Source: Alectoria sarmentosa (taxonomy: Eukaryota > Ascomycota > Lecanoromycetes > Lecanorales > Parmeliaceae). Taken from it: DNA of 64,000 nucleotides. Below the pieces are notes generated by a model. The model saw nothing but the letters and a program-made list of their open reading frames with translations, was not told the DNA's origin and searched no databases. Both the position numbers and the translations under genes were made by a program. Positions 53,699 through 64,000 of this stretch are shown here, in pieces (the stretch's first letter is position 1; each line of letters begins with the position of its first letter). The stretch covers positions 1 through 64,000 of the forward strand of contig WOGZ01000102.1 in assembly GCA_009733775.1 (NCBI GenBank). The letters are read 5' to 3'.

Positions 53699-56100
53699 AT
53701 GGCAGACTACCTACCGCACCCTGTTTCTGGGACTGCACTGAGCCCCGGCTCCGGTCACCGAAATCCAGCTCAGCAGCCCTTGAGCTGCTCCCATTGCCGG
53801 CAACGAAAGATCAAATGCGACAAGAAATACCCATGCTCGCCATGCTCCCGCTCCAACCTCAATTGCGTCTTTCCTGAGCGTGCCAGGCACCCGAAGAAGA
53901 AATCCGCCAGCTCCAAAGCGACCAACGATGAGCTCATGCGCAGGCTGGGCAGGATGGAAGACTTGATTGAGAAAATGAAAGTGGAGGGGAAGGATGTTGG
54001 CGGGAAGAAACTTGTGGAAGATGGGTCGACAAGTTCAGATGCAAGTCAATCCAGGCACACATCCGAAGCTCGTTCGCCTGGCAGCAATGATCCAGACCAC
54101 GTTGAAGACGGAATGAGTAAATACATAGGCACGCATTTCTGGAGGTCATTGAGCAGTGAGGTCGGTGCGATTCTTCTCCTGTGGCAGTGGAACGGACCGC
54201 AATGTATGGTGCAGGTTCGCTGACCGGTTGACGTACTACAGGTCCAAGGCCTCAAGGAGACAATGGACGATGACTCGGAAGAAGAAGAAGAAGACGATTC
54301 CCAGCTTTCCGGCCAATCACCAGCTGAGACAAGCAACTCTCAATCATCCGTGCTCTTTGGGTCTAGCTCTCTTCATCAAAGAGAGCTGCGACGACTACAT
54401 CCTTCCCCCGCCCAGCTGACTGCTCTGTTCTACTTTTATCAAAAGAACGTGGATCCAATGGCCAAAATACTACATATCCCAAGCTTGCGGAAGCTGGTGA
54501 TGAGTGCCTCGGCCAACATAGACGCCATACCATCTGGGAATTACGTCGAGGCATTGCTGTTTGCTATGTACTATGCCGCAGTTACTTCTTTGACCCAAGA
54601 AGAGTGTTTGCACAATTTCCATGATGGAAGGAGCTCCTTGCTGGCCCGATTTAGATCTGGCACTGAGTCGGCGCTATCGAACGCCGACCTCCTGAGTACC
54701 AAAGAGATAGGCACACTGCAAGCCCTGGTCATATTCCTTGTAAGCATTCTCAGCCGTCCCCATGGTTTTGCTTTTTACGTAAACTTTACAAAATGGCCCG
54801 AATATGGAAGCTGCACATAAAAATGAGCTGTGCTAACAACGTTTCTCAGACCACCGTTCGTTCAAATGATGATACGATGTTTGCCTGGACTCTTTTCAGT
54901 GTTGCTGTCCGGCTGGGCCACTCTCTGACTCTGCATCGGGAAAGCACGTGGTCCAGCATATCTCCCTTCACTAGAGAAATACGCCGTCGACTGTGGTGGC
55001 AGATGGTTGACCTAGATGTCCGTGGCCTAGAAGACAGAGGTTCTGATCCATTTATCTTGGATTCATCTTTCAATACCAAGAAACCCTTGAACATCAACGA
55101 CGACGACATGAAACCCGAAAGTATGGAACCGATAGCAGAAAGAAAGGAGTTCACGGAGATGACCAAGAGTCATGTGTCACATCTTGTCTGGGACTATGCC
55201 GTCCGCATTGGCTACACACCACCAGGACGAGAAGACCCCGAGAGTCTTTCCAATGTATCTCCGCTTGAGAGGAAAATTAATATGATACAAGAGCTCGAGA
55301 CCATACTTGAGAACGAAGTGCTCATCCATTGTGACCCAGCCAGCCCGATCGCTTGGGTAACGTCTGTAGTAATTCGATTGATCGGCTCGCGATTGCGCAT
55401 TGCTGTCTATCATCCTCCGTTGCATGACATGCGTGGCATGGTCCAGCAATATGTCTCAAGGGAGCTCGTATTGAAAACCGCCGTGCAAAATCTGGAGTAC
55501 GGCCATCTTCTCGGTACCGAGCCGGCTGCCGCTCAGTGGAGGTGGTACTTCAATACTCGAGTCCAGTGGCACGCTCTAGCAGCTACTCTGGCGGAGCTTT
55601 GCGTTCAAGATAAGGGACCATTGGTGGAGAGGGCCTGGAAAGTTGTAGACGTGGTCTTCGAAGACTGGGCCGAGCACATTGCTGACTCCAGGAGAGGAAT
55701 GCTCTGGCGCCCAATCAAAAAGCTCATGAGCAAAGCCCAAGCTAGAAGAGCCGAGTCCAGTATGAAGAGCATGTCCATTTCACAGCAACAGTCTCTGCCG
55801 CAGTTTACGGCCTCTGCCTACGGTCACTTTTATGATCCTAATTCTAGCACTCCAGCGACATTGTTCCCGCAAAATTCGATGTCAGGGGTAGATACGGGAA
55901 ACCTCTCAAGCCAAGGTCTGGGTCTAGACCAACAACTTTCACCAGATGTGCTAGCCTCCTTGAATGCGAACGAAGCAGCAAATGCCATCAATTGGGCTGA
56001 ATGGGATGAATTCATGCAAGACTTTGAGATGGTTGAACAACCGCCCATGGACGCCAATTTCATGCAGCAAGATGCGAGCCATCTTGGTGTCTGGTGGTGA
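53699..56100 (+). CDS. Zn2Cys6 (Gal4-type) transcription factor with fungal-specific middle domain
   Basis: 736 residues in three exons (53699-54160, 54242-54739, 54850-56100; introns 81 and 110 nt, phase 0). The binuclear cluster is complete, C-x2-C-x6-C-x5-C-x2-C-x6-C starting at Cys30 (CSHCRQRKIKC...CSPC...C), followed by a basic linker and a short leucine/methionine coiled coil (DELMRRLGRMEDLIEKMKVE) for dimerisation on inverted CGG sites. The fungal-specific regulatory domain spans about residues 230-500 (HPSPAQLTALFYFYQKNVDP; WTLFSVAVRLGHSLTLHRES; REIRRRLWWQMVDLDVR). The C-terminus is Gln/Asn/Ser-rich with acidic-aromatic patches (WAEWDEFMQDFEMVEQ), a likely activation domain. Target genes are not evident from context. 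Confidence 0.93.
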
Positions 56101-57304
56101 ATGATTGCTAGCAAGTAAAGCAGATGAAATCTCAACTCCATGGGTATTTGTAAATCAATAAGGCGCGATGCTGATATGTAATGGTTCATATCAAGAGGAG
56201 AACATCCCACCTCCGCTCATCACGTACGACAAGATACTCTGAATGAAACACATTGATCGGACAAACGACCGTCACAGTATATCAAGCCATCTCTTCGCCC
56301 AGCAGAACGATGGTGCAACATGCTACACCAAGTCCGACTCGCGCCTTTTCCACTCAATTTTTGTATCTATGAGGTTCAGCAAAGACTGACACCCATCAAT
56401 TCAAAACCACCAGACTTTGCAATCTCAACCCTTCCCGCGCCCACCTTAAGTTAGCTTATGAAGGTCTGCGAATGACGCATTCTGGTTCAGGGCTTGACGC
56501 CCTTGCTTATTCTCCAGCAAGCTCCAGGCTCACAGGATCGCGCACTCAGCCATGACCTGTACAGATGCGTACAGGCCTCAGCACTGTCCGGATCGGCGTG
56601 TTCTTCGTCTTTTCAGCTTACAAAGCCAAGCTATCATAGCATCCTTCTTATAACTTTGGAATCTAGAGAAGCGGAGCTCCAAATGACTGTACTGCGGTGA
56701 TTGTGTAACTCTACACCTCAGCCGAACGTGGTATGATTTCACATCGTGTGCCACGCTTTGCCGTCCGGGGTGATCTCATTCTCTCCAAGCACGAAGAATA
56801 CTACGTCCATCACGGGATAGAGGTATGTAGGATGCCATCGAATGGATATCGCCGAGGACACTTTCCAAATATCAGCCCACACCTGATCGCTTCGAGATCA
56901 GGGAAGTGTTAAAGAGATTGGTATGAGCGGGTTGGACTCAATTACGGACCTCATTGTCCTTAGGGAAGAGCCAGAATCGAGCGGCGATGTAAAATGTCGG
57001 CAGAGGACGATGTGGAAGTGTGGACTGGAATTGTACCCTTTAGATTCGAGATTCTAGTCGTCACCGATTTGTACCTATAGAAACGTACTCGTACAAATAA
57101 AGAAGCCTTATTAAGAGCACTTCGTCAAATTCTTTTGTGTAAATGGCCGTTGTGCCTCCTCAGCCTACCCTTCCCTCGACACCAATCCAATGCGGTCACG
57201 AGGTTCTTCCCCAACACATGATCCTCGCAAGCCTACAAAATCAAAACTTGAAACCCATTACCAAAGTCGCTTCCTGAACCTGAAATGGCTGGCGAGCAGT
57301 CGCA
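56101..57304. other. intergenic
   Basis: No supported gene. Confidence 0.4.
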
Positions 57305-59076
57305 ATGTCTCTCTCATCAATCCTGGGCGTGTTCACCGAGGTAGGCAGCTACTGGCAGAATGTGAGTAGCCTCTCCCGTCCTCCAGATCTCGCAGCTCAC
57401 ATCACGCATGCTAGAAAGCTTCAAGTTGGTGGCACAGAAAGCCCGCCCTGAATACCCTCCTCTCCACCCTCGGCACCGCCTCCTCCTTCGAAGAATGGGA
57501 AGAAACTGCCTTCGCCCTCGACGAGCTCCTGCACCTCGACCTATGGCGCCAGAATGCCTCTTCCAAGTACTACGACTACAGACTTATGAACGAGCGTCGT
57601 ATCGCTATCATTAACGCCCGCGAAGAAGAAGACATACTCGGCTTGGTCAATCTACTTAGATCGGGGTTGGTCAGGAACTTGGGCAACATTTCGACGCCAA
57701 AGTTGTTCAATAGGGCGTATGCGGGAACGAAACTATTGATTGAAGAGTACATAACGCAAGTGGCTCTGGCGGTGGAATACGTGACGGGTTTGCCTACGAC
57801 GCAGAGTTATGAGAGTGGGTGGACGAGTCAGGCCAAGTTGGATTTGCTGCATGATACGCGGCAAGCTTTTGGGAGGTCGACGCTGGTGTTGCAGGGAGGG
57901 GCTATGTTTGGGTTATGCCATTTAGGTGTTGTCAAAGCTCTACACTTGAGAGGACTATTGCCGAGGATCATCACCGGAACAGCAACCGGCGCTCTGATAG
58001 CGGCACTGGTCGGCATACACACGGAAGACGAACTGCTGGATTTCCTCAATGGCGATGGTATCGACTTGACAGCATTCACCAGACGCAACAGTGACGGCTC
58101 AATTACAGAAGAGAAACAAGGACTCATCTCCAGTCATCAAACGGGCAGAGTGCAGACATGTCTTCGTCGACTGATGAGATTCGTGCGAGAAGGCCACTTT
58201 CTGGACGTCAACGTGCTCGAAGAATGCGTCCGTGCTAATGTCGGTGACCTTACTTTTGAAGAAGCCTACGCTCGTACGAAACGAGTGCTGAATATCACCG
58301 TGGCTATATCCAGTCGCGGCGGCGTACCTAACCTCTTGAACTATATTACAGCGCCCAACGTGCTCATTTGGTCCGCCGCCCTCGCCTCCAACGCTTCCAG
58401 CACCCGCCTCTACCACCCCCACAGCCTCCTCTGCAAAGACGAAACGGGTGCCATAGTCCCCTGGCTCATATCGCCGCAAATAACACTCCACAGCTGGAAA
58501 TCAGCCTCTTACGCTACCAACGAGCGCGACTCCCCACTCTCGCGCATCGCCGAGCTTTTCAACGTCAACCACTTCGTCGTCAGCCAGGCTCGGCCATACA
58601 TCGCGCCTTTCTTGAGGAGCGACTCGCAACATCCGGATAATCCGAGGCAGGCGAGAAGGCAGGGTATCGTGGTGCCGTTGTTGAGGTTGACGACGCTGGA
58701 GGTGCATCATCGGCTCTCTCAGCTCGATTCATTAGGCATGTTGCCGACATCTATCCGCAGACTGCTTATCGACGAGACTGTCCCTGGCCCCAGTCTCACC
58801 CTGGTACCGGATTTAGCGCCCAGCGACTTCTTGAAGTTGCTCGAAACACCAACGAAGGAGAGTCTAGACTACTGGATCCTGCACGGCGAGCGGAGCGTCT
58901 GGCCCGCCGTGAGCTCTCTGAAAGTCCGATGCGCAGTCGAGGTAGAGCTAGATCGATGCTATCAACTGGTCAGGCGACGAAAGCCGATGGATGCGAGCAG
59001 TCCGGCTGCGGTTCGAAGCGCGAGTCAAGCATCCGAGAAACGAGTAAGGAGAGCAGCTAGCGTTGGACAGCGTTGA
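57305..59076 (+). CDS. patatin/DUF3336-family lipase-like protein, apparent loss of catalytic Ser
   Basis: 572 residues in two exons (57305-57361, 57415-59076; 53 nt intron, phase 0). Related to yeast triacylglycerol lipases Tgl3/4/5 and their filamentous-fungal relatives: an N-terminal DUF3336-like part (residues about 20-165: SSWWHRKPALNTLL, FEEWEETAFALDELLHLDLW, SSKYYDYRLMNERR) and a patatin core with the oxyanion loop VLQGGAMFGLCHLGVV. At the nucleophile elbow the usual G-x-S-x-G reads G-T-A-T-G (residues 207-211), with Ala209 where Ser should be. The later IAELFNVNHFVVSQARPYI is conserved, but no DG(G/S) Asp motif precedes it. So it may be a lipid-binding pseudoenzyme at lipid droplets or ER rather than a lipase. 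Confidence 0.85.
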
Positions 59077-59673
59077 CATGTCTCGAATAGTGCTGTGATC
59101 CAATAACATAATTAGCCCAGACACCAACCCTTCGTTGAAATTGCAGGGGAAGATCTCAAAAGCTATCGCTCATGGCGTTACGCTTTGTGGCAAGACATCC
59201 GTAAGGTGACAAAATGTCCACGACAGCGGCCTCGGGGTCCAATGGTTCGTCAAGTCATGACGGCCCATAATGCTCAAGCCACAGCAGTTTTCAATCCCCT
59301 AGAAGCAATCACACGATCCTTGGCCCAACCTTGCACCCTTTTCATCTCTATCTTGCGAACCCCTCACCCATCCTGATCAAGAATGACATCCGCAGAGTAA
59401 AAGGATCAGGGGAAATGAGACTAGATCAAATAAGATCGTTACGTTCATTTGCCCGGAAGTGGTACCACGAAGTGGCATGTGATTGTGGAGGCAGAGTACT
59501 GAATACTACACCAACCTTGGGGCTGGATCATCTTTTCTTTTCTCCTAACATCATAGTGCCGAAAGAGCTGAGTGGTCCCGACACATGCCGATCGGGGGAT
59601 TTAAAAGACACATGTGTAGCGATTTTATATTCCTGTGCCTGATATCCAAATTTGCTGGCCTCCCCAGTCCCCG
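59077..59673. other. intergenic between convergent genes
   Basis: No gene; contains the 3' UTRs of the patatin-like (plus) and DPP III (minus) genes. Confidence 0.5.
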
Positions 59674-62146
59674 TCAGGCCTCCCTTTCAGCCCAACTCCT
59701 CATCATACCCTCCATACTGCTCTCATACTCCTTCAACTCCACCTTCCCCTCGGCGACCTCAACCGTATTTGCCATCACAAACACCTTCCTCGGGGTCTTC
59801 TTCTTCAGCACTTGTCCCCTGACCTTTTGAATCCAGAAATCCCCCTCAACACTCGTCATATTTTCATACAACTTCCTTCCCTCCTCCACGTCCGCTGTAC
59901 TCTTGAAAATGTGCAATTTCTGCAAGTAGGCTTCTACAGCTGGACGGCCGTGAGTGAGGATTTTGTTTCTATCAAGGTGGATGGTCAGGTCAGATAGGTC
60001 TTCGTTCTCATGTTTGAATTTGCAGAAGGAGTCGCCGGCATCAAGGAAAGTTTTGAGGATGGAGTAGCGGGCTTGCATGTGGATTTGTCCCCATTTCTTG
60101 CTCTTTGGGTCCCAGAACTCCAGTGCTACGACGCCCGCTCTGGCCATGGACAAGTAAGATGCATACAGCACGTCTCCCGCTTTCCCATCGATATCTTCGC
60201 TTCCGTCGCCGAAGCTGAAGATCTTGAGGAGCGAGAAATCGCAGGAGAGGGCCATGGCGACGCATTCGGCACGGCATTCTTCGTAGGAAGAGGCGGTGGG
60301 GCCGAAGACGGTGCTGTAGGTTTCGGATGGTTTGTAGTAGGTCGATATCGGCTTCTTGGTCACAGGACTGATGGGTAGGTTCTTAGGATCGAAGTTGAAG
60401 ACGCCGAACGATGTTTCCTGGAGCAGCTTGCCTGTACCATGACCGAGGAGTTCGTGGATGCCGACTTGGACTTCAAAAGCTGCGTCACGGTTCTCTTGGT
60501 AGAGATCCAGGTCCTCGGGACGAATAAAGGGGATGGGCTCATTGGGTGCTTTAGCACCCAGCACATTGCCCAATGACACGTTCTTGAAACCGATATGTTG
60601 TCGGATATCATCGTAATTGGGTATGTTGATTCCAGCTGGAATACCAGAGCTCGCAAACGAGAGCACTTCAAGTGATGTAAAGTCCGGAGCGCTGAACTCG
60701 TCTTTCTCAAAATCTTTGGACCAAGGAAGCTTTGGTATCGCAGCCGGGGCCGTTTCGACGAGTTTTTGAAAGGCTCGAGTCCGCTCTTTGTTGACCATGG
60801 CTACCATGCCCTCCCATTCACCCCTGATACCAGCGGGATCCCGATAAGTCTCGATAAAGCCGATGTTAGATTCTACTTCTGGACCTTCTGGATTATGTTT
60901 CAGAATCAGTATGCCTATTGGAGGGGGTATGTTGAGCCTTGAAACACGTCTACATAGTAGACACTCTCAAGACAGGTCTCAAGACTCAAGGCTTGGTCCA
61001 AAAGAGGAAACATGGACTCCAAAATTACGTACTGTCTTTGACCCATAGCTTTTGGCTCTCTTTGAAAGCTTTCAGTGAGCCAGTGCCAAAGGACTTTGCG
61101 TACTCATCCATCATCTTCTTCTGAGTGTCATTCGCGGCATGCAGACCTGCTTTCTTGATATGCAGGGCGATTTTTGCCATTTCTTCTTGATGATCGCCAT
61201 ATAACAGTGAGACTTTCTTGCCCTCCAAAGGAGTGGACAGCTCCCATGTGGTGATTTCACCGGCATCACTCCCCCCTCGCGGCGACTTTGAAAGGGCAGA
61301 CGCAACAAGAACCTCATAATCTTTACTTTTAGTCTTTCTAATTCTGGTGTTCTCTGGCAGGACTCCCTTGGAGCCAAGCAACTCTCCTACCCTCTCGATC
61401 TCCTCCCTAGTGATATCCGGTGAATCTGGGTAGTAAGTAGACATATGCCCTTGACCAGGGAACCCGAAATGCATGAGGGATGGGGTCTCTCCATCAGCGT
61501 AAATGGCAGACTTGCACTGCTCATGAAACTTCTCCGCCACAGGCACCTTTGCGGCTAGCGCTGCAATGGTCCGAGGTGAACATCTGGGGATGAACTTGAC
61601 GTCCCCAAAGCCTTTGTAGTTGCCTAGATTGCCAAGGAATTGGGTGAAGTATTCTAGAACATGTTGCAGTTCACCATGGCCGACATCGGCATCCTTGGCT
61701 AGAGAAGCCCAGTCGCCATTACAGTGCTTCTGTAGGGCGATGATGAGATCGTAGATTGATTCGGATTCTGGGGACACTTGACGTAAAACGATACGAGTAC
61801 CAAAGAACGCGGCCCTGAGTCTGATCAGTGATCCCCTAATTTACAGACTCGGCTATCCTCGTAATGGGCTTTTGAGAAAACGGAGTGACCGACACGAAAT
61901 GTATCAAGCCTTCTTTACATATATATGAGATATTTAAAAGCAAGCAAAAAAAGGTACAATCATTAAAGGCAGCACAGTTTCTCCAATCTTTGATCGGACG
62001 GACATGAGAAGGATTCCAAGTCTCACTCACTTTGAGATATGGTGGGCATAGAGCTTTTGCTCATCTGTCAGTGCTTCGAAGTGAGGCTTGATGACCAGTG
62101 GTACCACGGTAGGAGGCGAGTCTGCAAGGTATTGTGAGACTTCCAT
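59674..62146 (-). CDS. dipeptidyl peptidase III (peptidase family M49)
   Basis: Zinc exopeptidase removing N-terminal dipeptides from short peptides in the cytosol. 703 residues in three exons (62146-62031, 61814-61033, 60887-59674; introns 216 and 145 nt, phases consistent). The 39-codon first exon starts with the family's ADSPPTVVPLVIKPHFEALT and ends HHISK, continued by AAFFGTRIVLRQVSPESE. Active site: HELLGH at residues 444-449 (two zinc His and the catalytic Glu) and EECRAE at 502-507 (third zinc ligand). The length matches fungal and yeast enzymes (about 700). GFPGQGHMSTYYPDSPDIT and YETYSTVFGP-like (SETYSTVFGP) blocks are also typical. The long first intron is unusual for this window. 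Confidence 0.95.
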
Positions 62147-62575
62147 CTCGACCAGCTCCGACGTCGGGAGCAGAGTCTAGGAGTCTGGGAGTCTGGGAGT
62201 CTGGGAGTCTGATAATGACCAAGGATGCTCGACTTGAAGAGGATCCAATCCCTTGAATTTTCAGCGTCTAAGTGGGCATGATTGCTTATGAGGTTGATCG
62301 AGGACGCTGTTGGTGCCAAGAAGAAGACTAGAGTACCTCAAATCTACAATATCGGAATGAGGCTTCTGACCGGAATACTTTGCCTCTACGAAACTTTTGT
62401 CATTGACTGGAGTTGAATCTATAGTATATCATGTGCAAGATCCTGAGCTCCCGTTCGATAGGGTAATATACGCCACTTCCACTATGCCTGATGGTTTCTC
62501 CAATCCTGCCAGAGATGGCATGCAGAACGCATACAAATAGCCAACGGAGCCTCGGTTCCAATGATGGTCGATAGA
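62147..62575. other. intergenic upstream of DPP III
   Basis: Promoter region with the 10-bp tandem repeat listed separately; no gene. Confidence 0.5.
62173..62211. repeat. 10-bp tandem repeat (GAGTCTGGGA)n
   Basis: About four copies, the first with one substitution, just upstream of the DPP III start. Confidence 0.85.
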
Positions 62576-63786
62576 TCAATACACCTTCTTCTTCTCGTCA
62601 ACGCTGAAGGAGCCAGGGCCCATGTTGACCAGCAGGAGGAGACCGCCGCTTGTATCCTGGTTAGTGTGCGTGGAGCGGTGATAGGTGTGGCATGGCTTAC
62701 ACTATAGAGAGAATCTGAAAAAAGTCGTATTTGGCGAAGTCTTTGTGCGGGTGATGTTCGTGTAGCTATTCGCCAGATCAGCATAGCTTTCTTAGACACC
62801 TCCTGAGATGGTCCTGAGGTAATATCTTACCGTCCAGAAGTTGTTGACCACCAAATTGAACACACTCAATATCACTACTAACAGAATTGCACTCCACTTT
62901 GCCTTGAATCCCACTACAACCATCACACAAGCTACCAACCCAAACAAACTAACCAATATCCTCGCAATCCCCCAATCCCCGCTCCATATGAACCCCACAA
63001 ACAACAATATCAACAGGATCCTTCCAGCCAATTGGATGTACTTCTTGCGATCCTTCTCTGCGGGCAGAGGTAGTCCAGCGGGTGCGAACTTCTTGCGCAC
63101 CCAACTATCGCTCAGGACCATAAGAAGTCCGCCCATGACGCTAAGGTTACGCAGAAAGAAGTTGAGGTCGAAGATGAGGCCGTAGCCGAGGGCTTGGGTG
63201 ATCACGACCCCAATGAGACCAAAGACGGCGTACTCGGTGTACTTGCGGATAATGACAAGGGAGGAGCAGCTGATCATGGCGATGACATTGAGGAAAAGGA
63301 AAGAATGCGTGAGACCCCACGGTACTAGCAGTTCATCAGTACAAACATTGTACAGCCAGCTCGAAGCTCAAACAAATTGCAAAGAGCTTACTGTGTCTGT
63401 AGTCCTTGAGGTAGAGGAGTTGATCGCTCCATTGGGTCACGATCCTTATGGCATCTTCCATGAACGTGCATACGATGAGGAAACGTCCAGCCGCAGGTAT
63501 GTATCTACAGCAAGCAAGTCGTCGAGTCAGCAAGGTTTCTCTTCTCCAACTCCCGGGACATGCGCTCTGGCAAGACGTCGCCGCCTCGTGGCTGACTTTG
63601 TCAAAAGACAACTCACTGTTTTATAGGGTCCGCCGCGGTATCCAACCACTCCTCGATCTTGTTCGTCTGCTCCCTGAGCTGTTCCAGCGGACTTGGATCA
63701 TTCGTTGCGTCTGCCCTGCCAGGTCCTCCAAACCTGTTATCTTGCGAACCGAGATTATAACCCGCCGTGCCCCGTATTTGAGCCAT
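62576..63786 (-). CDS. Erv29/SURF4-family COPII cargo receptor
   Basis: Multi-spanning ER-Golgi receptor that packs soluble secretory cargo into COPII vesicles. 304 residues in five exons (63786-63617, 63504-63392, 63324-62831, 62765-62701, 62648-62576; phases consistent). N-terminal cytosolic part contains DPSPLEQLREQTNKIEEWLD. First membrane region AAGRFLIVCTFMEDAIRI with TQWSDQLLYLKDYRH, then HSFLFLNVIAMISCSSLVII, VFGLIGVVITQALGYGLIFD, FFLRNLSVMGGLLMVLSDSW, and several further helices up to AILLVVILSVFNLVVNNFWT, followed by LHEHHPHKDFAKYDFFQILS. The C-terminus DEKKKVY has Lys at -3 and -4, the KKxx COPI retrieval signal that recycles the receptor to the ER. The last two exons are small and easily missed. 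Confidence 0.93.
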
Positions 63787-63796
63787 GGTCGCTGTT

Positions 63797-63821
63797 CAGC
63801 TCAGCTCAGCTCAGCTCAGCT
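63797..63821. repeat. (AGCTC)n microsatellite
   Basis: About five copies of CAGCT within 40 bp upstream of the Erv29 start; self-complementary AGCT units. Confidence 0.8.
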
Positions 63822-63899
63822 CATGCAAAGGAAGAATTGCTACTGGCAAATGTATGAGTGCGGTCAACGGCGGGCACTTTGTAAAAACAGCTCTTGGCG

Positions 63900-63925
63900 A
63901 AGGAAGGAAGGAAGGAAGGAAGGAA
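63900..63925. repeat. (GGAA)n microsatellite
   Basis: About six copies in the Erv29 promoter region. Confidence 0.8.
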
Positions 63926-64000
63926 AGCAATATGAATGAGTGATTGGGGTGCTGGGGAATTGAGAATTGGGATATAGTATGAGCTGAAGTGCTTAGCAAG

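Noticed and set aside
1..64000. CRISPR arrays, bacterial operons, secondary-metabolite core enzymes, intact transposase or reverse transcriptase genes
   Set aside because: None seen; gene structure is eukaryotic and no such domains appear in any frame I read.

Overview
The window looks like filamentous ascomycete nuclear DNA (Pezizomycotina; Dothideomycetes is possible but not provable here). The reasons are many short GT-AG introns of about 45-95 nt, proteins typical of the group (Zn2Cys6 regulator, DUF1857/AtaL-like protein, Ser/Thr-rich GPI-type protein, GH43 enzyme, vacuolar CCC1-type transporter), and long AT-richer intergenic stretches holding decayed genes. Exon borders were deduced by hand from reading frame, splice consensus and family conservation. 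They should be right to within a base or two for the well conserved genes. There is no operon structure.

Layout. 1-8.3 kb: a partial low-complexity gene at the left edge, small secreted/membrane and lipid-anchored proteins, an F-box-like relic, an acidic protein with duplicated zinc-ribbon-like Cys motifs (5.1-6.2 kb), a 54-residue Pro-rich ORF and a coiled-coil repeat relic. 8.3-10.2 kb: secreted type I phosphodiesterase/nucleotide pyrophosphatase. 11.7-17.3 kb: small helical protein, a decayed gene, then an alpha-beta fused succinyl-CoA ligase-like gene divergent from a DUF1857 gene. 17.5-21.1 kb: small acidic protein, ERCC1/Rad10 and a CCC1-type iron/manganese transporter. 24.4-27.7 kb: a TET/JBP-like 2OG-Fe(II) dioxygenase carrying a C2H2 finger, and a calcineurin-like phosphoesterase. 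28.4-31.4 kb: tandem paralogues of unknown family. 32.4-38.4 kb: disordered membrane-anchored protein, GPI-type protein, nucleoside hydrolase. 38.7-46.5 kb: doubtful loci, degenerate tandem repeats and two small proteins. 46.5-47.6 kb: GH43 enzyme. 47.6-53.7 kb: gene-poor, with one copy of a dispersed ~420 bp repeat, a decayed gene and a small disordered protein. 53.7-63.8 kb: Zn2Cys6 factor, patatin/DUF3336 protein that seems to lack its nucleophile, dipeptidyl peptidase III and the COPII cargo receptor Erv29/SURF4.

Most intact genes are ordinary housekeeping or secreted functions and do not form an evident cluster. The observations that stand out most are the TET/JBP-like oxygenase with a zinc finger, the fused succinyl-CoA ligase-like protein that has lost the ATP-binding half of its ATP-grasp, the apparent patatin pseudoenzyme, the tandem unknown-family paralogues with matching intron positions, and the dispersed repeat pair.
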